64,000 nucleotides of DNA from Amblyomma americanum. Lineage: Eukaryota > Arthropoda > Arachnida > Ixodida > Ixodidae. Below are positions 12,182-25,311 of the stretch, piece by piece. The translations under genes and the position numbers were made by a program. Position 1 is the first letter of the stretch. Each line of letters begins with the position of its first letter. A model generated the notes under the pieces. The model searched no databases. It was given only the letters and a program-made list of their open reading frames with translations, and had not been told where the DNA came from. The stretch spans positions 158,767,124 to 158,831,123 of the forward strand of contig NC_135498.1 of the NCBI RefSeq assembly GCF_052857255.1. The letters are read 5' to 3'.

Positions 12182-12370
12182 TCGTCCTCAAAGTGCACTG
12201 AAAACGTTCTTGGATGGGCTTTTGAGGACGTTGTCAGGGTGTTCTGGGCCCGGACAAGAGGACCTTTTTGAGACCTTTTGGGGATCAGTTCAGTACATCC
12301 TGAGGACAACACAAGCTCCTCAAAATGGATTCCTCAGGAAATCCTGAAAAATGTATGAGTGTTGTTTGGG
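12182..12370 (-). repeat. Right subterminal motif cluster and terminal inverted repeat
   Basis: CGTCCTCAAA (12183), TTTTGAGGACG (12220), AAGAGGACC (12256), TGAGGAC (12301), CTCCTCAAAA (12316) and TCCTCAGG (12331) precede the terminal GTGTTGTTTGGG at 12359-12370. Motif and density match the left end, in inverted orientation overall. This is the main reason for treating the two ends as one element. Confidence 0.58.
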
Positions 12371-14024
12371 TTACAGCCCCTTCGCGTATATCGCCATCGG
12401 GCCGGGGTAGAGAGAGGTGTGAGATGGATGGGTCCAGTCCCAGGGGTGAAGAGCTCGGGCAGCGCCGTCGGTGCACTCATATTCTTTCTTTCTTGTTTTG
12501 ATTTGGAGAAATCATGCTCGGGCACAAACGTGGGACTGTTTCTTTAGCCGCATTCACATCGGCTGTCCTGCTAAACCTTACAACTAGATCTTTTCTGTTT
12601 TTTGTTGATCTTATTCTTCTAAGATTACTTCAAAAGACCTACCTTGGGATGCTCAACCATGCGCTTGTCGTCTACCTTTTGTTTTCTCCTGCAAAAATCA
12701 GCACCATCTTCGTAACACCTCCAGACTGGCTGATCGTCCTGTGTGGCATATGTTACTTGACGCCTAGAAATCATGCAGCTTTTATAAAAAACGGTGCAAC
12801 GGGGGCGCATAATAGAAGACAGTTATAATTTTACATGTGAAGCATATGCTGGTGATGCCTCCAATTTTTCATGGAGCCATGGTTTTGGAGACGAAGTCTG
12901 CTTAGTCAAGCAGGGTGGTCACACCCAACGTTACTAGACTAGACTAGACTAACTAGGCAGTAATGTTAATCACATCGGACTAACTAGAACAATTGCACAG
13001 TACTATCACCCTGTGTGTGCTGCGAGCAAGAGCACCAGCTTTCCCTCACATAAGGCTTAGAGAGATACCGCTGAAAATGGCGGCTGAGATGTGCTTTTGT
13101 GAGGCAGTTTGCAGAAAAGGATTTGAAAGATTTACTGGCACGTGGTCGTGAGGGATGCTTTTGTTCAAAATGGTTAATTACTAAGCAGCTGATGCATTGT
13201 TTCGTATTATTTGGCATTACGAGGACGACTTTGTGGCCCGTATAATATGCCGAACGTTGGTGTGGTGGCAGAAGTCACGTCCCCTTGACGCATACAGGCG
13301 ACCTCCGAGGTCATCACGCATATCTCGCACACGGGCTAGTTCATACGTGATGGTCGAGACCTTGCGTCCGTTTTGGCATGTTCTGCTCAGCGCGTTCCGT
13401 TTGCTATAGTCGGTTCTCAGACTTTTCGCAAACCTTGTGTGAACTTACCCGCTGGGACAGAACAGTGGTTAGATTGATCACCTAATGATCCCGAAAACGA
13501 GCGGCGAAACCCCAGCCGCAACGGCAGCTTCTAGATGCAAGAAGAACTAAAAAAAAACGCCCACGTCCTTTGCAATAACTGAGCACGTTGAATAATCTGA
13601 AGTAACTGACGTTATTCTGGAGCCCTGATGGAGATGCCGGAAAATGTTGAAACGAGTTGGTGGAATCAAAAACATGCCTTATACGTGGACGAAGTCGCCG
13701 TATAAATTAGCGAAGGATCAGGTCTCTACACACAACAGCAGCTCAAACTAGCCCCTTAAGAAGTACAGAAATACGCTGCGGAAAGTCAACTCGCCTGGAA
13801 AATCAACACGCCTCACTGCGAAGGAAAAAATTAATGTACAAAGCGAAAGCGAGATTGAGGTCTCCACTTACCCACGCAGCCGGTTGTGCGCCTTTCTTTT
13901 CGTAAAAATGAACGGTCTTCGCAAAGTTGTCAACGTCAATGAACTCTATGAATGCCGTCGGCTCACGTGTTTTGCAAAGGAAGGGATAAAGGAGAGAGGG
14001 AAAGAGGAAATAGAAAACAGAAAA
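12371..14024. other. No recognisable gene
   Basis: Only short unconvincing open frames. A small CTAGA tandem repeat lies at about 12931-12953, and 13978-14010 resembles the purine-rich SINE segment next door. Confidence 0.5.
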
Positions 14025-14159
14025 TTATTGGTTTTTTGGGAAAGGAAATGGCGCAGTATCTGTCATATATCGCTGGACACTTGAACCGCGCCGTAAGGGA
14101 AGGGATAAAAGAGGGGGTGAAAAAGAGGAAGAAAGAGGTGCCATAGTGGAGGGCTCCGG

Positions 14160-14160
<1 letters not shown>
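14025..14160 (-). mobile_element. Long-type tRNA-derived SINE, truncated
   Basis: It shares the 3' part of the long SINE seen eight times here: the TTGGTTTTTTGGGAAAGG end, GGCGCAGTATCTGTC, and the GTGGAGGGCTCCGG block, read on the + strand. The tRNA head is lost where the copy runs into the (AAT)n tract. Confidence 0.8.
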
Positions 14161-14236
<76 letters not shown>

Positions 14237-14237
14237 C

Positions 14238-14310
<73 letters not shown>

Positions 14311-14328
14311 TTAATAATAATAATAATA
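14161..14328. repeat. (AAT)n microsatellite
   Basis: About 168 bp of ATA/AAT repeats with a few interruptions (ACAACA near 14233, ATT near 14310). It joins two SINE copies and probably expanded from an AAT-rich SINE 3' tail. Confidence 0.95.
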
Positions 14329-14558
14329 GGTTTTTTGGGAAAAGGAAATGGCGCAGTATCTGTCTCATATAACGTTGGACACATGAACCGCGCCGTAAGG
14401 GATAAAGGAGGGAGTGGAAGGAGTAAGGAAGAAAGAGGTGCCGCAGTGGAGGACTCCGGAATAATTTCGACCACCTGGGGATATTTAACGTGCACTGACA
14501 TCGCACAGCACACGGGCGCCTTAGCGTATTGCCTCCATAAAAAGGCAACCGTAGCGGT
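14329..14558 (-). mobile_element. Long-type tRNA-derived SINE, left arm of an inverted pair
   Basis: The copy runs from the 3' tail side (GTTTTTTGGGAAAAGG) through the GAACCGCGCCGTAAGG and CGACCACCTGGGGA blocks to CCTCCATAAAAAGGC, and loses the tRNA head at 14558, where it meets an inverted copy. Confidence 0.82.
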
Positions 14559-14791
14559 CTTTAGGGAGGCAAAACGCAAAGGCGCCCGTGTGCTGTGCGA
14601 TGTCAGTGCACGCTAAAGATCCCCTGGTGGTCGAAATTATTCCGGAGCCCTCCACTACGGCACCTCTGTCTTCCTTTCTACTATCACTCTCTCCTTTACC
14701 CTTTCCGTACGGCGCGGTTCAGGTGTCCAACGATATATGAGACAGATACTGCGCCAGTTCCTTTCCAAAAAAAAACAATTATTATTATTTT
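14559..14791 (+). mobile_element. Long-type tRNA-derived SINE, right arm of an inverted pair
   Basis: Same SINE in the opposite orientation, from GGAGGCAAAACGC to the AATTATTATTATT tail. Both copies lack the tRNA head and meet at the same region of the SINE, giving an inverted repeat with arms of about 230 bp and almost no spacer. Confidence 0.82.
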
Positions 14792-14992
14792 GAGGAACGG
14801 CGCGGCGCTGCGCAGCGGCGGAACACCTGTGGCTCGGTGCGACTAGGAGGTCATGCGCAGTTGTGACTAGGAAGCGAGAGAGAAATGCGCCGTGTGTCGT
14901 CACTGCTCCTGGCGCATGCGCAGCACGGCTCTCCAGGAATGACGCGAAACTGCTCAACTTGCGGCCAGTAAAGCTTTCGCTTTAAAATCATC

Positions 14993-15550
14993 CGCCACGG
15001 TGGCTCAGTGGTTAGGCGCTCGGCAACTGATCCGGAGTACCCTGGTTCGAACCCGACCGTGGCGGCCGCGTTTCGGTGGATGCGAAACGCAAAGGCCGTG
15101 TGCTGTGCGATGTCAGTGCACGTTAAAGATCCCCAGGTTGTCGAAATTACTCCGGAGCCCTCCACTACGGCACCTCTTTCGTCCTTTTTTTTTCTTAGTC
15201 CCCTCTTTATTCTCTCCCTTAGTGGCGGTTCAGGTGTCCCCTTAAAAAATTTCTTTAGACAGTCTTTAGACCGTCCATAGACTTTTGTCTATAAAGGCTA
15301 TAGACTTCATAGAGGACCGTCTAAAGGCAATGCAAATCCTATAGGCAATCTATAGTTTTATGGCCATACACTTTTCATAGACTATTGTCTATGACAGCCT
15401 ACAGACTATGAATAGTCAAAACTAATGATCTATAGGAAGGGAATAGTCTGTAAGAAGTCTATAGTCTATTGAAGTTTATAGAACATTTTTGTAAGGGTAC
15501 GCCGATATGTGAGACAGATACTGCGCCATTTCCTCCCCCCCCACCAAAAA
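14993..15550 (+). mobile_element. Long-type tRNA-derived SINE, interrupted by a MITE
   Basis: It starts with a tRNA-like head (box A-like TGGCTCAGTGGTTAGG, box B-like GGTTCGAACCC), then the SINE body up to GGTTCAGGTGTC at 15238. It resumes at 15498 with CGATATGTGAGACAGATACTG. The 259 bp between these points are absent from all other copies in the window. Confidence 0.85.
15239..15497. mobile_element. 259-bp MITE nested in a SINE
   Basis: The ends are inverted: left CCCTTAAAAAATTTCTTTAGA, written from the + strand as CCCTTAAAAAATTTC..., and right, read on the minus strand, CCCTTACAAAAATGTTC. The interior is dense in TAGAC/GTCTA palindromes (for example 15260-15290 and 15378-15400). There is no coding capacity. 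Its boundaries are set by comparison with intact SINE copies. No convincing target duplication is seen. The CCC start and subterminal motif clusters recall the 855-12370 element, but the sequences differ and the superfamily is unknown. Confidence 0.7.
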
Positions 15551-16389
15551 AAAAGCCCAAGCAAGGAAAAGGCCGGAGGAAAACCAAAAGAGGCGCAAAT
15601 ATAACTACCTGTATAGGGAATGAGACAATAAAAGCGGTACTGAAGACGAATTCTAGGCCTCCAAATATAAGAAGATGGTAGCATCTCAGCCACACTATAG
15701 AATCGTACAGGAACCACCATATGATACCAAAAATGATGTAGAGAATTACAAACACGGGATATGTGAGGCAAGATGGTTACGTAATGCGCTTTGACACGTC
15801 ATTTACTGTCTTCAAGCCGAAAAAATAAATAAATGCACAAATCACCAAAGCTTACCAAGGGGTTCTAGGGCTACGCCCTGTACGGCCTATATGAAATTAC
15901 AGGCCTTAGGCCCTCCTCGTATCCTGGAGGAAATCGCCGGATAACAAACACCTCATGAGCCAACGAGAAAGACTATCACCAGGGCCCTGCAATTCTGTGC
16001 TGTCACTAACACGCACAAGAAGGAACATACTCACGTCTCTATGTGTAAAACCTATAAAACCGGAAATGGCCTCCAGAAGCAAGAAAAAACATTCTACGAG
16101 AAATACGAAAACATCAATGTGGCAGCAGTACAGGAAATCAGCATCCAGACCATCACGTATAGATTAAGAAACCCAGGGCCGAATTCCTGCAAAAAGCGTG
16201 TGATAACATACCGCACGTTGTATATACCCTTTATTTTAAAATTCTCAAGAAATACGAAACACTAGAGAATATAAATGTGCGAGAAAGCCCGCACTAAACG
16301 AGGGCTATCGCAGGCAAAACGAATTTAAAACAAAAGAAAGGGGCCAACGCCCATGAGAAAATTTAAGCAATACAATTAGAAGCAGAAAA
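15551..16389. other. No recognisable gene
   Basis: Short open frames without recognisable domains; several purine-rich segments. No repeat of the families seen elsewhere in the window. Confidence 0.45.
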
Positions 16390-16619
16390 AAGGGAAGGAA
16401 TAAAGGAGGGAGTGAATGAGAGGAAGAAAGAGGTGCCGTAGTGGAGGGCTCCGGAATAACTTCGACCACCTGGGGAACATTAACGTGCACTGACATCGCA
16501 CAGCACACGGGCGCCTTAGCGTTTTGCCTCCATAAAAACGCAGCCGCCGCGGTCGGGTTCGAACACGGGAACTCCAGATCAGTAGCTGAGCGCCCTAACC
16601 ACTGAGTCACCGCGGCGGG
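16390..16619 (-). mobile_element. Long-type tRNA-derived SINE, lacking its 3' end
   Basis: Read on the + strand it runs from AGGGAAGGAATAAAGG through GTGGAGGGCTCCGG to a complete tRNA-like head ending ACCGCGGCGGGT. The 3' tail segment (CGCAGTATCTGTC) is missing. Confidence 0.83.
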
Positions 16620-17499
16620 TAACAAAGCGCTCTAAGATTTTAGACTGAATACTTGGGTGCCTCGCAGTAGTATTCGCCAGTCTCGCGCCCGAAATAGTCG
16701 AAATGCTGCATTCCTCAACGATATTGCAGGCGGTGCAACATTGGATCTCATACCTAAAACAATGCGAGGAGTCTTCAACCTGAACAGTGAGTTGGTATCG
16801 AGGCATCCCATGAGTAAGTGGGGCACATCGTCTTCATAAGGCTAATGTGCCTCTGCTGCGGGATTGCTGGCGAGAAAAAGCGAGAGCGCATCTTTCCTAA
16901 CTGGAACGCTCTTCTCTTCTTGCTTTTCTTTTTTTTTAGGGCGGCGGGGGGAGGGGGGTAACAGGGAATAGCAGTTTGTCGGAGCGTACGTTTTTTGTCT
17001 CGTCATGTTGAAGCCTCGGAGAAACTCTGGCAAGCTAGGGTAACCTCGGAGGAGCGTCGCACCAGCCGCAGCCGATTGGAGAGAGGATGTCAAGATGAAT
17101 AATGAGAAACATGTTTGTGTGGACATGCAGCAATAATATAACATTATTACTTTCAGTGCGGTAGCACATGTAGTGGCCATTTCCGACATTTAGCGGCTGT
17201 GCGAGGCACCGATGGCAGCACCTGCCATAGAAGAACAGTGGCGCATCGCTTGACCACTGCGCCAGGAGTAATAGGAAGACTCCCAGCGATTCATCAAGGT
17301 AGAGGATGACCAATTCATCGCGTATGGATATCAACCCATTATGGATGTCCGAGCTGTCATCCGTGAACCTGGATATGAACACCGGAACCGAGGGCAAATC
17401 CGATCTGCTGGTGCACCTAATTCCCATTTGGCCCAAGTACGCAAATCGGCCACCTTTTATTTTTCCTCAATACGCTTCTGTTTCCTGCAATTCACCTAC
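16620..17499. other. No recognisable gene
   Basis: Overlapping open frames of 60-133 codons on both strands without recognisable domains. Confidence 0.45.
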
Positions 17500-17565
17500 T
17501 TTTTCTTGGTCATTCCCCGTAGTTTGTATGTGCCATCTTTATTTGAGGCCAACCAACCAACCAAC
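17500..17565 (+). mobile_element. LINE 3' tail fragment
   Basis: TTCTTGGTCATTCCCCGTAG, then TATGTGCCATC and TTTGAGGCCAACCAACCAACC match the 3' end of the I-clade LINE at 53333-56336. Only the tail is present. Confidence 0.55.
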
Positions 17566-17672
17566 ATTATCCGCATCATCAGCCTGACTACGCCCACTGC
17601 AGGGCAAAGGCCTCTCTCACGTCTCTCCAATTAATCCTGTCCTTTGCCAGCTGCGCCCACCCTATGCGTGCA
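17566..17672 (-). mobile_element. 3' end fragment of another LINE family
   Basis: CATCATCAGCCTGACTACGC then CACTGCAGGGCAAAGGCC and CCAATTAATCCTGTCC resemble a well-known arthropod LINE 3' end in reverse orientation (GATGATG tail), possibly RTE-like. Assignment is from memory of the motif only. Confidence 0.45.
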
Positions 17673-17683
17673 AACAATAAATC

Positions 17684-17935
17684 ATGGATGATGCCGAGCC
17701 TTCGACAGATTCAAATGACGTGAACGGCGAGCTGGACTGCAACACAGAAGAACAGAGCGCCGACGTGGGTCTACTGACCGAGCGGATAGAGCGAGGCGGC
17801 AAGTCGAAACAGAGCGGTGAAGACAGTATAACCTTGCTAAACGGGATGCGGAGAAAGATGGAGAGCGAGAAAGAAGAAGAGCGAGGAAGAAGAGGCGAAT
17901 GATAAAGTCGATCTCAAAGTTAACAGGACCCTTGG
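17684..17935 (+). pseudogene. Possible LINE ORF1 N-terminal fragment
   Basis: The 72-codon frame from ATG 17684 is acidic, then basic (MDDAEPSTDSNDVNGELD, later EEERGRRGE). This resembles the start of ORF1 in tick I-clade LINEs and is flanked on both sides by 3' tails of that family. No later ORF1 domain follows. A short host exon is possible but has no support. Confidence 0.35.
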
Positions 17936-18009
17936 CTCCGACAAACTGCTATTCCCTACAACCCCCCCCCCCCCCCCCCCGAAAAAAAAGCAGAAAGAGA
18001 GGAGCGTGC

Positions 18010-18240
18010 CAGTTAGGCTGAACCCTGGCCAATCTCCCACCGTGGGTATGTGACATCGTATTTGAGGCAGCAACAACAGGACCCCTGTCTTTGCGTATTC
18101 CAAACTATCAGCCTATATGCATTACTACTCCTTTTCCTGTCAAAACATTACAGTTTCCAGCAATTAACCGCCAGTGTCTTGGCCACTCCTCCATAGTGGT
18201 TATGTGCCAGCATTATTTTTGAGGCCAAGCAACCAACCAA
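18010..18240 (+). mobile_element. Two LINE 3' tail copies in tandem
   Basis: CCGTGGGTATGTGACATCGT (18040) and GTGTCTTGGCCACTCCTCC with GGTTATGTGCCAGC (18174-18212) are two versions of the 3' UTR found at 56281-56336. The second ends in CCAACCAACC. Confidence 0.6.
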
Positions 18241-18877
18241 CGTAAAATAGGTAGGCGTGTACTGTACTACAAGCGTATCTAGGAGCCGCCGAATAGAGGG
18301 AGCGGCAACTCGAATCGCAACGTACAGCTCAGGCAGCTTATCGCAAGAGGCAAGCCGAAGAACCACTGCAAGAACATCTGGGTGCTACTCGAATTCTCAA
18401 GCTTATAACAAGCAATAAATAGACAAACAAAACTAAAAAGGGCAAACCTGCTAGCGCACCTCAGTCGCATTTAGCTTAACCAAGCAAATCGGTGGCAATT
18501 TTTGGTGACAACGATAATGACGGAACGGAGGAAATCGCTTGCGGTAAGAGCGCGTCTCGTTTATAGGGCAAAAAAAGAACATTAAAACATTGCAGTAACT
18601 CAAAAAGATTATGATGAGTAAAACGCTGTGTTATGGTATGGTACGCTATGGTATGGCTTGGGAAGTTTTGCACTGCACATGGGGCTATGGTAGATGCGCT
18701 ACTGGAGGGTTCCGCATTGATTTAGATTTGTTGGAGTTTCAGAGGACTTTTAGAACATGCTCTGAGATAACAAAGCACGAGTGTACTTTTGTATTTCGCC
18801 TTAGATGACTCTTATTGTAATCATGGATTGATGCCATGAGGCGAAAAGTGATAGTAATAGATTGACAGATAACTGAT
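18241..18877. other. No recognisable gene
   Basis: Short open frames without domains. A TATGG-rich stretch lies at about 18632-18660. Confidence 0.45.
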
Positions 18878-19045
18878 AGAGTCATAGGTAAGCACTATTT
18901 CTTGAACCGGGAATAAACGCCAGTGCTTCTGTGAAGGTAATTGCGATCACCGTAGCTCCTAAGAGTCATAGGTAAGCACTATTTCCTGAACTGGGAATAA
19001 ACGCCAGTGCTTCTGTGAAGGTAATTGCGATCACCGTAGCTCCTA
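18878..19045. repeat. 84-bp tandem duplication
   Basis: The unit at 18878-18961 is repeated at 18962-19045 with only about two differences (TTCTTGAACCG versus TTCCTGAACTG). It is not coding in any clear frame. The high identity indicates a recent duplication. Confidence 0.93.
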
Positions 19046-21670
<2,625 letters not shown>

Positions 21671-21745
21671 CGCTGGTGAACACTCTCAAGGTTCGCTTAC
21701 ACCCGATGAACATAAATACCCACGAGAGCGGCAGATTGGACAGCC

Positions 21746-21819
21746 GTCGCCGTAGCTCAGTTGGTAAGAGCACCGGACGCGATATTTGGAGGTCGTGGGT
21801 TCGGATCCCACCGGCGGCA
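21746..21819 (+). tRNA. tRNA-like sequence, non-canonical anticodon loop
   Basis: 74 nt fold as a cloverleaf: acceptor GTCGCCG with CGGCGGC, D arm GCTC/GAGC, T arm GTGGG-TTCGGAT-CCCAC. The anticodon stem is weakened here by a C-to-T change (TTTGG). The loop CGCGATA has no U33. Probably a tRNA-derived repeat, not a working tRNA. Confidence 0.45.
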
Positions 21820-22236
21820 TGGTTGTTTTTTGTGCTGCTTTATAAGTAATTTTCTTTAAGCAATAGATTAATCTAAGCATTATTGTCCCACTAATTAACA
21901 CAACACATAAAAAAAACATTCTCTTATGCACCTTGGTTTCGGTGACTGTTAGCTCCCTTCATAACTTTGTCAAACGGGCCCCTCATTTCATTTAACTTAT
22001 CTGCTAATAGCTTAACGAGGGTGTCGGTTCTGGCAGTCTTGATGCCATAGGTAGCTTAAGAGGGCTCTCGCACAGTTTCCGCCCTCGCCGTTAGATGACG
22101 TTCCACGTCATACTCGCGGTATTACAGGACGTGCTACGTCCGCCGCTATGGTCGAGGGTGGCTCTAGTGAACACTCTCAAGGTTCGCTTACACCCAATGA
22201 ACATAAATACCCAGGAGAGCAGCAGATTGGACAGCC

Positions 22237-22310
22237 GTCGCCGTAGCTCAGTTGGTAAGAGCACCGGACGCGATATTCGGAGGTCGTGGGTTCGGATCCC
22301 ACCGGCGGCA
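22237..22310 (+). tRNA. tRNA-like sequence, second unit
   Basis: Same 74-nt cloverleaf with anticodon stem CCGGA/TTCGG intact and loop CGCGATA (CGA at the anticodon position). TTTTTT, a Pol III terminator, starts shortly after the 3' end. Confidence 0.45.
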
Positions 22311-22493
22311 TGGTTGTTTTTTCTGCTGCTTTCTAAGTAATTTTCTTTAAGCGATAGATTAATCTAAGTATTATTGTCCCACTAAATAGGACAACACAAA
22401 AAAAAACATTCCCCTATGCACCTTGGTTTCGGTGACTGTTAGCTCCCTTCATAACTTTGTCAAACGGGCCCCTCATTTCATTTAATTTATCTG

Positions 22494-22494
<1 letters not shown>

Positions 22495-22574
<80 letters not shown>
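22495..22574. repeat. (TA)n microsatellite
   Basis: 80 bp of uninterrupted TA, beginning inside a tRNA-like repeat unit. Confidence 0.97.
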
Positions 22575-22577
<3 letters not shown>

Positions 22578-25286
22578 GAGAGTCCTTATGAGATGCGTTA
22601 AGCCGCAGACAATACATGCTTGGTAGATTTGTGGATTTACATGAAAAAAGACGCGCACGTTCACATTTCACGCATTAGACTGCTGACTATAACTTTCCAT
22701 ATTTGATGGAGATGGACTAATTGTAGTTTTTGGTCGACACCGTTAAATAGCTCGCGTGTGAACTCGCGGTTGCGTAGTGTAATATCGATCAATGCCATAG
22801 CGTTTGACGCAGCGAAGCTCTGAAATTTTCCTATTCAGGCCTGGCACACATTATCTACAGTATTTATGTACGAGGTGGCATTCGTATATACCTTGAGCTA
22901 TTCTCACGTTGAAATCGTTCTCTAAATGTCTTGCACTAAACGCTTTCAAACAATTCACTTACGACCAGCACATTACAATGCTTAACCATCATCACCACAA
23001 TGCTTCACCATCTGTTGCAATCAGCAACAGTGCAATATAATAATCGCTTTTCTTCCTGTTCCTGGATAGCCTCTAGAGTACATCGATCTTAGACCTGTGA
23101 CGAGCGTTGGATTCTCGTATCGTAGCCCCAGCAACTTACCGCCCTGATTGAACACAAAGGACTGTTTCCAAACCTTAGGTGATGGTACGCCTGTGCCAGA
23201 TCGTGCTTGTGATTCTGAGCGCTCCCCTCTTTCTCTTTTAAATCCCTCTATTCAAGTTCAAGGTAGCCAACTGAAACACCCTCCTGGTAAACCTCCCTGC
23301 CTTCCGTCTTCCTTTTTTTTTGTCTCTGAATCCACTCATTTGGCGTTGCGCCCACCGGACATGGAAAGCACTGAATCATTTCGGGCACGCAGTGCTGCAT
23401 ATGGAAGATGTCTGATTTGAACATGTTTAGCATTTGATCCTCGCCTTCTCCTGCGTTCAGCATGTGCTCTTAGTCCTCATCATGCTTGTCGTCTTAATAT
23501 GGTCTTGTGTGAGTGTGTTTCACTTCATCCTTATCATATACACCTGGAGTAGCCTGCCTAGTAGATTAACAGACTAACACTTCCTGTGAATGTTAATTTT
23601 TGTTTTGTTTTCTTTTCTGTTTAGTGCGCAGGCATTTTGATGCAATGTTGCTCAGATGGGGAGATGAACGGACAATAAGCTGTCGGTAAATGCAGGTTTG
23701 CGAGCATTTCTGTTTTTTGGATGACCAAGGCAGCTCTAGGTCTTCAGTTTTCAGAATTTTCTACGTTTTTTTATACTAGGCATAATCATTCAGCAAAGGT
23801 ATACAGTTGTTGGCCGGTTAAATGGTTACTGCTATTAAGTTACCCGGTGGGAATCCAGACTGTGTATAAAAGGCACAATGTTCAAGAAATTTACTATGTC
23901 GGGACGATGCTGGTTATTTGTGTCAGTCAAAAATAATGTGCTCGGAGTGCTTAAATCTCTCTAGAGATTCAGGAACGTTTAAATATATGCGGCGCATATC
24001 GTTCAATCAATGCTCAAATACATTCTGTTAAGGGCAGTTGAGTACTCAGTATCCTTCGTTCCTTGACTGAAAGATTTTCAAGTTGACACTGATCAAGTAA
24101 TTTCTCAACTGCAGGTGACTGCACAAATGTTTGGCATAGAAATTTGAGCCCATAAAGGTGAGTAATGTTGGTGTTGAAAAGGTTGCTGCGCTCTAGACAA
24201 TGTCCGTACTTCCTTCGTACCATAAATGAAAGTTGCGAAACAACGACTGCTTCTTGCACTGAGACCGCTAAATTACGCATTCATACATAGAAATTATGGA
24301 CACGATCTATATGCTGGATGAACACATCGGTTTTCACATGTCCTAAGATTGCACCATAAAAACAAAAAATATATTCGCAGAAGCCCCCTCGGGACGTTTG
24401 TAGTTTTCTGCTAATTATTGTCCAGAACGCTTACCATCGGTTTTCGATGGCAGTCTGACCTACTTGGTCCGAGTGCGGGCCAGAGTTTAAAAGCAAGATT
24501 TTGCTGCGCATCGGAAGGTTAGACCATTCTCATCAATACAGTCAAAACAGTCAAAACAGTGTCTTACAATGTTCTTCAGCTGCCTTACATCAGCGACAGC
24601 AATTGCATCCACTAGGTCGGAACAGGCCGCGGTTCCCGGATGTGTGCCGTGCAGCGGCATTCATGCCGCGCACATTCCTCTTGCCGCGCACATTATTCTG
24701 AGCGCTTTCCTCACCCTTCGATTCGGCCTGCTGTGGAACGAAAAATAAGTATCTTAATGTGCAATGTGCAAATGTGCAATGTGCAAATTTTCACTTCAAA
24801 CATTTACCGCGACTGTTACGTTTACAGATGCGAAAAATGGTTTTAATTAATATCCTAGACAATAGAGCGATGAAAAACACTTCTGAATGCGGTTTTCGAA
24901 GGGTTGCTTTAACTTAATTTTTCCATTTAAATTTTGTTTCAGAAAAGATGGCATGCAATCTTAAATTTTGGTGCGAATTAATTCACAATGTTTGTAGGCC
25001 TATACATATTTTGCAGCGGGGTTTCTTGCAAGTGAATATTTTCATCGTGAAAAATGTTACAACTACTAACCTCATCACCGACCTGCATTGCCTAAACATT
25101 GTATTTCGGCAATTCTTCGCACACACATAGAGGGCTCTATCGTTCTCATAGGAGATTTGCTCACTAAAGGCTAGCAGGCTTTATATGGTGCTTAGTGCAA
25201 GTGTTATGTCGCGGCACGTAATTGCTTAGAAGAAGCGCACAGTGTTGCCGCAAGCTTCTTGTCCTGCTACGCAGGCTGTCGCAGTG
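22575..25286. other. No recognisable gene
   Basis: Short open frames only. Small tandem repeats: GTCAAAACA near 24542-24560 and TGCAATGTGCAAA near 24758-24788. Confidence 0.45.
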
Positions 25287-25311
25287 GAGAGAGAGAGAGA
25301 GAGAGAGAGAG
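25287..25311. repeat. (GA)n microsatellite
   Basis: 25 bp of GA repeats. Confidence 0.95.

Larger units (their letters stand above)
855..12370 (+). mobile_element. Candidate 11.5-kb CACTA/EnSpm-like DNA transposon with two genes
   Basis: The left end starts CCCAGACAACAC (855-866). The right end is GTGTTGTTTGGG (12359-12370), whose reverse complement is CCCAAACAACAC, so 11 of 12 bases match. Both ends are followed inward by clusters of GTCCTC/GAGGAC motifs, the arrangement known as subterminal repeats in CACTA elements. The dinucleotide TT flanks both ends (853-854 and 12371-12372), which would fit a 2-bp target duplication but is weak evidence alone. Inside are a TNP2-type transposase pseudogene and a spliced DUF4806 gene on the same strand. 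The introns hold later insertions: two Penelope-like fragments, a LINE 3' end and a SINE. Assigning the ends to these genes is inference; the internal gene identities are better supported. CACTA elements usually begin CACTR, so the CCC start points to a divergent lineage. Confidence 0.62.
21669..22494 (+). repeat. Two units of the ~498-bp tRNA-like repeat
   Basis: The first unit starts truncated at GGCGCTGGTGAACACTC (21669) and the second follows about 493 bp later (GGCTCTAGTGAACACTC). The second is cut at the (TA)n tract. These copies differ from the 59-64 kb array by scattered substitutions, so they are older or belong to another subfamily. Confidence 0.9.

Noticed and set aside
12229..12252. 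Earlier right end of the transposon at GGGTGTTCTGGG (12241-12252)
   Set aside because: It resembles the left end only loosely, and the subterminal motifs continue beyond it to 12359-12370, where the match is 11 of 12.
14146..14579. Long open frames of poly-isoleucine and poly-leucine
   Set aside because: They are translations of the (AAT)n microsatellite.
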